Below are positions 50,823-60,827 of a stretch of DNA of 64,000 bases, piece after piece. Each line of letters starts with the position of its first letter. Within the stretch, counting starts at the first letter, position 1. The translations under genes and the position numbers were made by a program. Below the pieces are notes generated by a model. That model saw only the letters and a program-made list of their open reading frames with translations. It ran no database searches and had not been told where the DNA came from. Where the stretch lies: contig NZ_QUDO01000004.1 in assembly GCF_003477525.1 (NCBI RefSeq), forward strand, positions 1 to 64,000, written 5' to 3'. Source of the DNA: Ruminococcus sp. AF41-9 (lineage in GTDB: Bacteria > Bacillota > Clostridia > Lachnospirales > Lachnospiraceae).

Positions 50823-53714
50823 ATGAAAATATGTATTTGGTGTACCAAGATATTTGATCTTGGAGGAACAAAGAGAGTTGTCACACTTCTTGCCAATGAA
50901 CTGGTAAAAGAACACGATGTAACGATTATGGTATATCAGGACCGTTTTAAAGAGGACCGGAATATGTATCATATGAGTGAGGATATCAAGGTTGACTTTA
51001 TTGACAATAATGAATTTGTCAACCGTCATCATACACCGGCGTTCTTCTGGCGGTATCTGGTAAGAAAACTCAATGCGAAATATGGAACATTTAACAAAGA
51101 GAAATACAATGACATTCTGGCAGATGCAATCTTTCCCAAAAAGACCAGAGAAAAATGGGTAGAATACTTAAATGAACAGAATTATGACATTATCATCACA
51201 ACCGCTTCTCTGAGTCTGCGTCTTGGCATGCTGGCACCTGATCTGAATGCCAAAACGATTGGCTGGCAGCACAACTGCTATGCCGGATATCTGGATGTCC
51301 CGAACGTTGTTTTCTGGAAGCAGGAATGCCTTCTTCAGGAATATCTTCCAAAACTGGACAGATATATCGTACTCAGCGATTATGACAAGCGGGATTATAA
51401 AAAATTCCTCGATATTGATACGGAAGTCAAGATCAATCCGAGAAGCTTTGTCAGTGACCGTAAATGTGATCCGAAGTCCAAGCGTTTCCTGATGGCAACC
51501 CGTTTTGTATATGCCAAGGGCCTTGATATGATGATGGAATCCTTTGAGGAATTCTGTAAATATGATGATGAATGGCAGCTGGATATTATAGGAGCCGGTG
51601 ATCTCTGGAATCAGATTATAGCAGATGCGAAACGACGCCACATTGAGGACAGAGTAAACTTTGTCGGTTATACCAATGAACCAGAGAAGTATTATCTGAA
51701 TTCTTCTGTTTTCCTTCTTCCATCCAGATGGGAAGGATGGCCTATGGTTATTATGGAAGCTTTTGAATTCGGACTTCCTGTCATCGCATTCCATACAGGA
51801 GCCATGGATCTGATCATTGATGACCAGAAAACAGGATTTCTTCCGGAAGCCTTTGACACCCATAAATTTACAGAGGCAATGCTGAAACTGGCTCATGATG
51901 AGGAACTGCGCAGGGAAATGTCCAGAAATGCCATCTGGAAATCAGAAGACTTTACCATTGAGAAAGCGGTAAAAGAATGGAATCGTCTGTTTAACCGTGT
52001 AATGGGAATTGAAACTTTTTATGAGAAGAATAAAGCCGAGATCCAGGAATATCAGGAAAAGTACCCGCTCCGTACCAGCTATGCGGAATATGTAAAGGAA
52101 TATCCGGTAAGAGAGAATACGATTCTTTATGAGGCATTTGGAGGACGCGGAATGATCTGCAACCCTTATGCGATTTTTCAGTATCTGCTGGAGAAAGAAG
52201 AATATCAGGACTATACACATATCTGGGTGATCGATGATTTTGCGGATAATAAATTACAGATTGAGAAATATGAGCAGTATCCGAATGTCCGTTTTGTAAA
52301 ATATAAAACAAAAGAGTACTGTAAGGCACTGGCTACAACCAAATATCTGATCAATAATGTAAGTTTTCCGAGTTATTTCCTGAAAAGAGAGGAGCAGATT
52401 TATCTGAATACCTGGCATGGAACTCCTCTGAAAAATATGGGATTTGATATTCCGGGTGCGAATATCACACAGGGAAATACGATGAAGAATCTTCTGAGCG
52501 CAGATTATCTGATTTCTTCAGGTCCTTATATGACCCGGACAGCTTATGAGAATTCTTATAAGCTGAAGAATCTGTATGAGGGTACGATTCTGGAAGAAGG
52601 GTTCCCGAGAAATGATAAATTTGCAGACAGCAGTGACAGGGATGCGATCCTTCAGAAGCTTCAGGCTTATGGAGTGGATGTAAAAGAAGATAAGAAAATC
52701 GTTCTTTATGCACCTACCTGGAGAGGAGATCAGTATGGCCAGCCGGAAACAGATCTGCAGGAAATTTACCGGCTGCTTCAGAAGATGGAAGACAGTATTG
52801 ATACAGAGGAATATCAGATTCTGATAAAACTTCATCAGACTGTTTACTGCTATATGAAGGAACAGAATATTGAACTGGATCAGGAACAGAATAAATTTGT
52901 TCCTGCAACTATGGATACCAATGAGATTTTATCAGTGACAGATGTGCTGATTTCTGATTATTCCAGTATTTTTTATGATTTTCTTATTACCGGAAAACCT
53001 GTTTTATTCTATACTCCGGATATTCAGAAATTCGAAGAATACAGAGGTTTATATTTTTCAACAGAAAATCTTCCGGGACCTGTGGCTGCTGATGCAGATA
53101 TGCTGGGAGAGTTTCTGAAAGATATCGCAGCGGCAACTGCACCGTATCAGGAGAAATATCAGAAAGCACGGGAACAGATTTGCCCGAAAGATGACGGAAA
53201 TGTATGCCGCAGAGTTACGGATGTGGTTTTCAAAGGTGCAAAATCAGAGAATGCGGTAGTTCTGAATCAGACAGATAAGATTAAACTTCTAATCTATGCA
53301 GGTGATTTTGCAAACGGTGGTGCAAAAGGGAAATTTAATAAAATTCTGCAGGAAATTGATTTTGCACATATAGATATTTCACTGGTTGCAAGTGGTGTGA
53401 AAGATGAGAAAGCAGCAGAACGTGTGGCAGATCTTCCGAAAAAAGTAAGGGTTCTCTACTGGAAACGTTCTTATCCTGCCACAGATGAAGAATATGTATG
53501 CCATGATCAGTTCATAAAATCTGAATCAGAAGAAGTACCGGAAATGCTGAAAGATTTTTACAGCAGAGAATTACGCAGAGTGATCGGAATGTCTCATTTT
53601 GATTATGCAGTCGTGCTTACCAAAATGAAGAGATTTTTCCCGATTATGTCAGGCTCCCTGGATGTGAAAAAAATTTATACAACAGAAAACTGGGAAGAAA
53701 TTCTGAAACTGTAA
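50823..53714 (+). CDS. Multidomain GT4 glycosyltransferase / glycerophosphotransferase with a third partial domain
   Basis: Start chosen at 50823 (MKICIWCTKIFDLGGTKRV) after CAGGAGAA; 963 residues. Residues 1-395 form a GT4 transferase (FLMATRFVYAKGLDMM; LLPSRWEGWPMVIMEAF with EX7E). Residues about 400-800 are a TagF-like domain (YLNTWHGTPLKNMG; SDYSSIFYDFLITGKP). Residues about 820-963 start a second GT-B-like N-domain (LIYAGDFANGGAKGKFNKIL) that stops at IYTTENWEEILKL without a donor-binding half. One protein thus joins sugar and glycerol-phosphate transfer. The third domain looks truncated. It ends the polymer locus. Confidence 0.88.
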   Translation: MKICIWCTKIFDLGGTKRVVTLLANELVKEHDVTIMVYQDRFKEDRNMYHMSEDIKVDFIDNNEFVNRHHTPAFFWRYLVRKLNAKYGTFNKEKYNDILADAIFPKKTREKWVEYLNEQNYDIIITTASLSLRLGMLAPDLNAKTIGWQHNCYAGYLDVPNVVFWKQECLLQEYLPKLDRYIVLSDYDKRDYKKFLDIDTEVKINPRSFVSDRKCDPKSKRFLMATRFVYAKGLDMMMESFEEFCKYDDEWQLDIIGAGDLWNQIIADAKRRHIEDRVNFVGYTNEPEKYYLNSSVFLLPSRWEGWPMVIMEAFEFGLPVIAFHTGAMDLIIDDQKTGFLPEAFDTHKFTEAMLKLAHDEELRREMSRNAIWKSEDFTIEKAVKEWNRLFNRVMGIETFYEKNKAEIQEYQEKYPLRTSYAEYVKEYPVRENTILYEAFGGRGMICNPYAIFQYLLEKEEYQDYTHIWVIDDFADNKLQIEKYEQYPNVRFVKYKTKEYCKALATTKYLINNVSFPSYFLKREEQIYLNTWHGTPLKNMGFDIPGANITQGNTMKNLLSADYLISSGPYMTRTAYENSYKLKNLYEGTILEEGFPRNDKFADSSDRDAILQKLQAYGVDVKEDKKIVLYAPTWRGDQYGQPETDLQEIYRLLQKMEDSIDTEEYQILIKLHQTVYCYMKEQNIELDQEQNKFVPATMDTNEILSVTDVLISDYSSIFYDFLITGKPVLFYTPDIQKFEEYRGLYFSTENLPGPVAADADMLGEFLKDIAAATAPYQEKYQKAREQICPKDDGNVCRRVTDVVFKGAKSENAVVLNQTDKIKLLIYAGDFANGGAKGKFNKILQEIDFAHIDISLVASGVKDEKAAERVADLPKKVRVLYWKRSYPATDEEYVCHDQFIKSESEEVPEMLKDFYSRELRRVIGMSHFDYAVVLTKMKRFFPIMSGSLDVKKIYTTENWEEILKL

Positions 53715-53730
53715 AAAATAAGGTATGTAA

Positions 53731-53765
53731 GGGCAGTCTGGCTTATCCGGCCGGGCTGCTTTTGC
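53731..53765 (+). terminator. Terminator of the surface-polymer locus
   Basis: GGCAG-GGC and GCC-CTGCC-like arms (GGGCAGTCTGGC with GGCCGGGCTGC) are followed by TTTTGC. Confidence 0.7.
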
Positions 53766-53847
53766 GTTAAAACTGAATCTGGAACTATGGATTTACTGGT
53801 TTGTGCTGCCAGAATCAGGAATCAGAGAGAAAGATGATAAGAAAAAA

Positions 53848-54627
53848 TTATGGGCGCAGATAATTGCGCATATATTTCAGCGCGCTTTTTTCGAGACGGC
53901 TGACCTGTGCCTGGGAGATACCAATTTCCTGAGCGACTTCCATCTGGGTTTTTCCTTCATAAAAACGCAGCTCGATAATATGTTTTTCCCTGGGGGCGAG
54001 TCTGCGCATGGCTTCCCGCAGGGCAAGATTCTCAATCCAGCGTTCTTCTTTATTCTTTTTATCGCTGATCTGGTCCATGACATATAAAGTGTCTCCGCCT
54101 TCTGTATAAACCGGCTCAAAGAGGCTGACCGGATTCTGGATCGCATCCATGGCATAAACGATCATTTCTTTTTCGATACCGATTTCTTCTGCGATTTCCG
54201 TGATCGTAGGTTCTTTTAAGTGCTGTTTCATGTAATTTTCTCTGGTATAGATCGCCTTATATGCAATATCACGCAGAGAGCGGCTGACACGGATACTGTT
54301 ATTGTCACGCAGGTAGCGGCGGATCTCCCCAATGATCATTGGAACCGCATAAGTGGAAAACTTTACCTGCAGGGTTGTATCGAAATTGTCGATTGCTTTG
54401 ATCAAACCGATGCAGCCGATTTGAAACAGGTCATCGGCATTTTCGTTACTGTTCTGAAAACGGCGTATCACGCTTAAAACGAGGCGGAGATTTCCTCTGA
54501 TATAAAGTTCTCTTGCCTGCTCATCTCCTTCTTTGATCCTTTTGAAAAGTTCTTCTTTTTCTTCTGCTTTGAGAACAGGAAGTTTCGATGTATTGACTCC
54601 ACAGATTTCTACTTTGTTCAGTGCCAT
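53848..54627 (-). CDS. sigG: RNA polymerase sporulation sigma factor SigG
   Basis: SigG drives late forespore gene expression. The 259-residue protein has the SigG N-terminal signature VEICGVNTSKLPVL, region 2 (LRLVLSVIRRFQNSNENADD, QIGCIGLIKAIDNFD), region 3 (PTITEIAEEIGIEKEMIV) and region 4 (LAPREKHIIELRFYEGKTQM with the HTH AQEIGISQAQVSRLEK). AAAGGAGG precedes the ATG. The gene marks the organism as a spore-former. Its promoter fits the forespore factor SigF (see 54672-54701). Confidence 0.96.
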   Translation of the reverse strand: MALNKVEICGVNTSKLPVLKAEEKEELFKRIKEGDEQARELYIRGNLRLVLSVIRRFQNSNENADDLFQIGCIGLIKAIDNFDTTLQVKFSTYAVPMIIGEIRRYLRDNNSIRVSRSLRDIAYKAIYTRENYMKQHLKEPTITEIAEEIGIEKEMIVYAMDAIQNPVSLFEPVYTEGGDTLYVMDQISDKKNKEERWIENLALREAMRRLAPREKHIIELRFYEGKTQMEVAQEIGISQAQVSRLEKSALKYMRNYLRP

Positions 54628-54671
54628 CTTTTGAATCCTCCTTTAATTCACCTGAATGGTTCCGCTATAAA

Positions 54672-54701
54672 AATGATTCTCAAAGACAGGAATATTTATA
54701 C
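54672..54701 (-). promoter_or_regulatory. SigF-type promoter upstream of sigG
   Basis: On the minus strand GTATA (54701-54697) is followed after exactly 15 bases by GAGAATCATT (54681-54672), similar to SigF/SigG promoters (GYWTA-N15-GGNRANANTW). The -10 has two or three mismatches. It lies about 45 bases before the sigG start. Confidence 0.4.
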
Positions 54702-54830
54702 TTTTTTCCGGAAAATATAAAAAATATAAGCCCTTGACAAAGTGGCTGTTTACAGACTGGCAGTACGAAAGAACAGATTATGTATGGGAGAAGGAAGGAC
54801 GGGAAGCAGGACAGGATACTTATTTTTCCG

Positions 54831-55085
54831 TCAGTTTTTGTGGAAACATTTTTCCTCATCGATTTCCACAAGAATAATGTCATCTCCGATCTGGCAGATG
54901 CAGTCCCAGGGGATAACATATTCGTTATCTCTTCCGAAAAGACAGCATAATTTGCCCGGTCCCGGAACAATCAGTGCGGTGAGAACACCGGTCTTGCAGT
55001 TGAATTCGATGTCAACAGGACAGCCGAGACTCCGGCAGGTACAGGTGTTGATGACTTCTTTTTGTTTTAATTCGCAGATGCGCAT
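54831..55085 (-). CDS. ylmC: YlmC/YmxH family sporulation protein (PRC-barrel)
   Basis: Start chosen at MRICELKQKEVINTC (55085) after AAGGAA; an ATG at 55148 would add 21 residues with no good binding site. The 84-residue protein is a PRC-barrel: DIEFNCKTGVLTALIVPG, EYVIPWDCICQIGDDIILV. YlmC/YmxH proteins are conserved in endospore formers and lie near sigG in Clostridia, as here. The molecular role is unknown. Confidence 0.88.
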   Translation of the reverse strand: MRICELKQKEVINTCTCRSLGCPVDIEFNCKTGVLTALIVPGPGKLCCLFGRDNEYVIPWDCICQIGDDIILVEIDEEKCFHKN

Positions 55086-55157
55086 GGAAAATTCCTTATA
55101 ATCAGATTGTTTTATTAAATTTATGTATTTTTTTGAACATTTATGCAAGTCCTTTTA

Positions 55158-55187
55158 TTGACACAGGAAAGTGAAATACAGTATAAT
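55158..55187 (+). promoter_or_regulatory. Promoter of nrdR
   Basis: TTGACA (55158-55163) and TATAAT (55182-55187) are 18 bases apart, about 65 bases before the nrdR start. Confidence 0.75.
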
Positions 55188-55255
55188 AAGACTATACAAT
55201 GTTACGGAAAACAGAACGAATAATAACGAATGATAGGACTTAAGGGGGACTTTTT

Positions 55256-55705
55256 ATGAAATGTCCATTTTGCAATCAGGATAATACAAGAGTTGTGGAT
55301 TCAAGACCTGTAGAAGATACTAATTCCATCCGCCGCCGTCGTCTGTGTGATGCATGTGGCAGGAGGTTTACTACATATGAGAAGGTGGAGAGTATTCCGC
55401 TTACAGTCATTAAGAAAGACCAGAACAGGGAACAGTATGACCGTTCCAAAATCCAGGCCGGGATCCTGCGTGCCTGCTATAAGAGACCGATCCCTATAGA
55501 AAAAGTGGAAGAGATGATGGATGCGGTAGAGGGCGAGATCTTTAATACAGAAGAAAAAGAAATTTCCAGCAACAAGATCGGAGAGATCGTGATGGAACAT
55601 CTGAAAGAACTCGATGCGGTAGCTTATGTGAGATTTGCGTCTGTTTACCGGGAATTTAAAGATGTGAGTACATTTATGGATGAACTGAAGAAATTTATGA
55701 ACTGA
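55256..55705 (+). CDS. nrdR: Transcriptional repressor NrdR
   Basis: NrdR represses ribonucleotide reductase genes in response to ATP/dATP levels. The 149-residue protein starts with a zinc ribbon (CPFCNQDNTRVVDSR; RLCDACGRRFTTYE) followed by the ATP-cone domain (about 46-136: VIKKDQNREQYDRSKIQAGI, YVRFASVYREFKD). Length is normal. GGGGGAC precedes the ATG. Its last codons (CTGAAGAAATTTATGAAC) are the seed of a 17-bp tandem repeat that continues past the stop. Confidence 0.96.
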   Translation: MKCPFCNQDNTRVVDSRPVEDTNSIRRRRLCDACGRRFTTYEKVESIPLTVIKKDQNREQYDRSKIQAGILRACYKRPIPIEKVEEMMDAVEGEIFNTEEKEISSNKIGEIVMEHLKELDAVAYVRFASVYREFKDVSTFMDELKKFMN

Positions 55706-55784
55706 AGAAGTTTATGAATCGAAGAAGTTTATGAATCGAAGAAGTTTATGAATCGAAGAAGTTTATGAATCGAAGAAGTTTATG
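55687..55784 (+). repeat. 17-bp tandem repeat arising from the 3' end of nrdR
   Basis: The unit GAAGAAGTTTATGAATC occurs in about 5.8 copies: a slightly different first copy at 55687-55703 inside the nrdR coding end, perfect copies starting at 55704, 55721, 55738 and 55755, and a partial copy at 55772. Identity of the later copies points to recent slippage. Unit length is not a multiple of three, but the stop codon lies at the end of copy 1, so the protein is unaffected. Confidence 0.95.
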
Positions 55785-55822
55785 GCAGTCCGGAAAACTG
55801 ATTGTATCCGGACTGCCATAAT
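55781..55822. terminator. Terminator of nrdR
   Basis: TATGGCAGTCCGG and CCGGACTGCCATA form a perfect 13-bp stem, followed by AATTTTAT. Confidence 0.8.
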
Positions 55823-55833
55823 TTTATAAAATT

Positions 55834-55887
55834 CAGAAAACCGGTCAGAACTGGCAAAGCAGATCCGGACCGGTTTTCTGTGATATT
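55834..55887. terminator. Second, bidirectional terminator between nrdR and gdhA
   Basis: CAGAAAACCGGTC (55834-55846) and GACCGGTTTTCTG (55868-55880) form a perfect 13-bp stem with T-rich flanks in both directions. It serves gdhA on the minus strand. Confidence 0.8.
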
Positions 55888-55922
55888 TTTTATGGGGTAG
55901 TTAACTATATAACGTATATGAA

Positions 55923-57281
<1,359 letters not shown>

Positions 57282-57490
57282 TTAATGTATTTTTTAAATC
57301 GACGTTATTATACACTAAAGTGTTACAAATGGAAAGAGTCAAATGCGATTTTTTTGTAAAAAAATTTTGAACAAAGTTAAGACTTGCGAAATGCGGTCAA
57401 ATATGAGAAAATGATAGGAATTAGAAATTAACGGGAGATTTTTTCTCCTTTCAGACAAAATCTCCGGCGGATTTGAAAAGGAGCATAATT

Positions 57491-58708
57491 ATGAGAAAAT
57501 TTGAAAAATCTTCAAAACTTGATAATGTGTTATATGATGTACGTGGTCCGGTTGTAGATGAAGCGAACCGTATGGTGGAAGATGGAATGGAAGTTCTGAA
57601 GCTGAATATCGGAAATCCATATCCGTTTGGTTTCTCCGCACCGCAGGAAGTGATCCTGGATATGCTGAGCAATATCCGTACTTCTCAGGGATATTCTGAT
57701 TCCAAAGGTATTTTCTCCGCCAGAAAAGCAATTATGCAGTATTCTCAGTTAAAACATATTCCAAATGTTACCATGAGCGACATTTATACAGGAAATGGTG
57801 TCAGTGAGCTGATCAATCTGTGTATGCAGGCACTTCTGAATAACGGGGATGAGATTCTGATCCCTGCGCCGGATTATCCGTTATGGACAGCCTGTGCGAC
57901 ACTTGCAGGAGGAAAAGCAGTCCACTATATCTGTGATGAGCAGTCAGAATGGTATCCGGATATTGAAGACATTAAGAGTAAGATCACAGACAGAACCAAG
58001 GCGATCGTTATCATCAATCCGAATAACCCGACCGGTGCGGTTTATCCGAAAGAAGTTCTGGAACAGATCGCACAGGTTGCGAGAGAACATGAGCTGATCA
58101 TTTTCTCAGATGAGATTTATGACAGACTGGTCATGGATGGATATGAGCACACTTCTATTGCATCCCTGGCTCCGGATGTCTTCTGTGTGACATTCTCCGG
58201 ACTGTCCAAATCCCATATGATTGCAGGATTTCGAATTGGCTGGATGATCTTAAGCGGTGCGAAAGACAAGGCAAAAGGATATATCGAAGGGTTAAATATG
58301 CTTTCTTCCATGCGTCTGTGCTCCAATGTACCGGCACAGTCGATCGTGCAGACTGCACTGGGCGGATATCAGAGTGTAAATGAATATATCCAGCCGGGCG
58401 GAAGAATTTATGAACAGAGAGAGTATGTATACAAAGCACTGACGGATATTCCGGGAATTACCGCAGTAAAACCGAAAGCTGCTTTTTATATCTTCCCTAA
58501 GATTGATACAGAGAAATTTAATATTACCAATGATGAACAGTTTGCCCTGGATTTCCTGCATGAAAAACAGGTTCTTCTTGTTCCTGGAAAAGGATTCAAC
58601 TGGGGACAGCCGGATCATTTCCGTGTGGTTTATCTGCCGAATGTGCTGCAGCTTGAGAAGGCGATCGGCAAGCTGAAAGATTTCCTTGCAGCGTATAAAC
58701 AGAAATAA
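57491..58708 (+). CDS. Pyridoxal-phosphate aminotransferase, class I (AlaA-like)
   Basis: Start chosen at ATG 57491 after AAAAGGAG. The 405-residue protein has the fold-type I motifs IINPNNPTGAVY, FSDEIYDRLVMDG and the PLP lysine in SGLSKSHMIAGFRIGW. The closest pattern is the alanine:2-oxoglutarate (AlaA/AspC-like) subgroup, which starts KFEKSSKLDNVLYDVRGPV. It faces away from gdhA, and the two could exchange glutamate and 2-oxoglutarate. Substrate preference cannot be fixed by eye. Confidence 0.92.
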   Translation: MRKFEKSSKLDNVLYDVRGPVVDEANRMVEDGMEVLKLNIGNPYPFGFSAPQEVILDMLSNIRTSQGYSDSKGIFSARKAIMQYSQLKHIPNVTMSDIYTGNGVSELINLCMQALLNNGDEILIPAPDYPLWTACATLAGGKAVHYICDEQSEWYPDIEDIKSKITDRTKAIVIINPNNPTGAVYPKEVLEQIAQVAREHELIIFSDEIYDRLVMDGYEHTSIASLAPDVFCVTFSGLSKSHMIAGFRIGWMILSGAKDKAKGYIEGLNMLSSMRLCSNVPAQSIVQTALGGYQSVNEYIQPGGRIYEQREYVYKALTDIPGITAVKPKAAFYIFPKIDTEKFNITNDEQFALDFLHEKQVLLVPGKGFNWGQPDHFRVVYLPNVLQLEKAIGKLKDFLAAYKQK

Positions 58709-58883
58709 GGAAATCGGAGTTACGGTAAATGGAAATGATGTCCGGAAAAATTCGGATGTAGACCGGAACAGAAAAAAATGCTATACTTTATTTAGAAATA
58801 CATAGAATAACAGACAATACGATGACAGGGAATGAGGAGGGGACCTTTATCGAAAGAATTGTAAAGAAAGGGGATTTAATTAC

Positions 58884-60245
58884 ATGGCGGGATTTAAAAC
58901 AAAAGTAACACCTGAAATTGAAAATCTGACAGATATCTGCAAGGAGCATACAAGTCTGGATCTTTCTCTTTACGGGAAATATGACGTAAAGAGAGGTCTC
59001 CGTGACATCAACGGAAAAGGTGTCCTGGCAGGTCTGACTCAGGTTTCCAATGTCAAAGCTACGAAAATTGTGGATGGTAAGGAAGTTCCATGCGCAGGAA
59101 GTCTTTCTTACAGAGGATATGATATCAAGGATCTGACAAAGGGATTTATCGAAGATGACAGATACGGTTTTGAGGAAGTAACATATCTTCTGTTGTTCGG
59201 AAGCCTTCCGGATAAGAAACAACTGGCAGATTTCACGGAACTTCTGGCAGATCAGAGATCACTTCCTACGAATTTTGTCCGCGATGTCGTGATGAAAGCA
59301 CCAAGTAAGGACATTATGAATGCTCTTTCAAGAAGTGTACTTACGCTGTATTCTTATGATACAAATCCGGATGATACTTCACTTCCGAATGTACTCAGAC
59401 AGTGTCTGAACCTGATCAGCGTATTTCCACTGTTATCTGTGTATGGCTATCAGGCATATAATCATTACATTAAGGGTAAGAGTCTTTATATTCATAATCC
59501 GAAGAAGGAACTGACTACGGCTGAAAACATTCTGAGAATGCTTCGTCCGGATAAGAAATATACCCATCTGGAAGCGAAGATCCTGGATATCGCACTGATC
59601 CTTCATATGGAGCATGGCGGTGGTAATAACTCTACGTTTACCACTCATGTAGTGTCTTCTTCCGGTACAGATACTTATTCTGCCATTGCGGCAGCACTGG
59701 GTTCTCTGAAAGGTCCGAAACACGGTGGTGCCAACATTAAGGTTGTAAAAATGTTCAATGATATGAAGAAAGAAGTAAAAGACTGGCAGGATGAAGAGGA
59801 AGTACGTGCTTATCTGAAACGACTTCTTCATAAAGAAGCATTTGATCAGAAAGGTCTGATCTATGGTATGGGACATGCCATTTATTCTGTATCCGATCCA
59901 AGAGCTGAAGTTTTTAAAGGATATGTGGAAACTCTGGCGAGAGAGAAAGGAAGAATGAAAGATTATGGCCTTTATTCCATGGTAGAGCGTCTGGCTCCGG
60001 AAGTCATTGCAGAAGAGAGACGTATCTATAAAGGTGTCAGTGCCAATGTGGACTTTTACAGTGGATTTGTTTACAGTATGCTGGATCTGCCGCTGGAGTT
60101 ATTTACTCCTATGTTTGCAGTTGCACGTATCGTCGGATGGAGTGCACATCGAATGGAAGAGCTGATCAATGCGGATAAGATCATCCGTCCTGCATACAAG
60201 AACGTACTGGAGCCGGCTGTATATGTTCCGCTCAACGAGCGCTGA
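58884..60245 (+). CDS. gltA: Citrate synthase
   Basis: It condenses acetyl-CoA and oxaloacetate to citrate. Catalytic residues are seen in LKGPKHGGANIKVV (His), YGMGHAIYSVSDPRA (His) and SANVDFYSGFVY (Asp). The 453-residue length fits the longer type II-like Clostridia form with an N-terminal extension (TDICKEHTSLDLSLYGKYDV). AAGAAAGGGG precedes the ATG, and an extended -10 TGCTATACT lies at 58789-58797. With gdhA nearby it suggests an oxidative branch toward glutamate. Confidence 0.96.
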   Translation: MAGFKTKVTPEIENLTDICKEHTSLDLSLYGKYDVKRGLRDINGKGVLAGLTQVSNVKATKIVDGKEVPCAGSLSYRGYDIKDLTKGFIEDDRYGFEEVTYLLLFGSLPDKKQLADFTELLADQRSLPTNFVRDVVMKAPSKDIMNALSRSVLTLYSYDTNPDDTSLPNVLRQCLNLISVFPLLSVYGYQAYNHYIKGKSLYIHNPKKELTTAENILRMLRPDKKYTHLEAKILDIALILHMEHGGGNNSTFTTHVVSSSGTDTYSAIAAALGSLKGPKHGGANIKVVKMFNDMKKEVKDWQDEEEVRAYLKRLLHKEAFDQKGLIYGMGHAIYSVSDPRAEVFKGYVETLAREKGRMKDYGLYSMVERLAPEVIAEERRIYKGVSANVDFYSGFVYSMLDLPLELFTPMFAVARIVGWSAHRMEELINADKIIRPAYKNVLEPAVYVPLNER

Positions 60246-60323
60246 ATATCTGTGAATCTGTCAGATCACAGGTTCACGGCAAATACAAATAACGGAAGAA
60301 CGAACTAAAGGAAAGAATTGGGA

Positions 60324-60827
60324 ATGTTTAAATGTTTTTTTCCGGATGAATATCTGGATTCCACGTATGTAATTGATTTTGACAGCCTGTATGCGCAGGG
60401 ATACAGAGGATTGTTGTTTGATATTGACAATACTCTGGTACCTCACGGTGCACCGGCAGATAAAAGGGCCTGTGCGTTATTTTCACATCTGAAGGAACTG
60501 GGATTTAAATGCTGTTTTCTTTCCAACAATCAATATGAGAGAGTTTCCTCTTTTAATGATGTGATAGGAGAACAGTTTATAGAAAATGCCCACAAGCCTT
60601 CTGTGAAAAATTATGTCAGGGCAATGGAACTTCTGGGGACAGATAAAAGCAATACGATTTTCATAGGAGACCAGTTATTTACTGACATTTATGGGGCAAA
60701 GCGCGCCGGAATCCGAAATATTCTGGTGAAGCCCATTGATTCAAAAGAAGAAATTCAAATTGTACTCAAGCGCTATCTTGAAAAAATTGTACTATATTTT
60801 TACCGTAAAGAGGAGGGGAATTCATGA
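60324..60827 (+). CDS. yqeG: YqeG-family HAD-IIIA phosphatase
   Basis: The 167-residue protein (start at ATG 60324 after AGGAAAG; TTG 60318 is possible) has HAD motif I LLFDIDNTLVPH, motif II FLSNNQ and motif IV FIGDQLFTDIYGAKRAG. YqeG proteins are phosphatases of unsettled substrate, related to phosphatidylglycerophosphate phosphatases. It overlaps the shikimate kinase gene by 4 bases (ATGA), an arrangement that implies coupled translation. Confidence 0.92.
   Translation: MFKCFFPDEYLDSTYVIDFDSLYAQGYRGLLFDIDNTLVPHGAPADKRACALFSHLKELGFKCCFLSNNQYERVSSFNDVIGEQFIENAHKPSVKNYVRAMELLGTDKSNTIFIGDQLFTDIYGAKRAGIRNILVKPIDSKEEIQIVLKRYLEKIVLYFYRKEEGNS

Noticed and set aside
55687..55784. Regular repeats that might be a CRISPR array
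   Set aside because: Units are 17 bp with no spacers and no cas genes; it is a simple tandem repeat.
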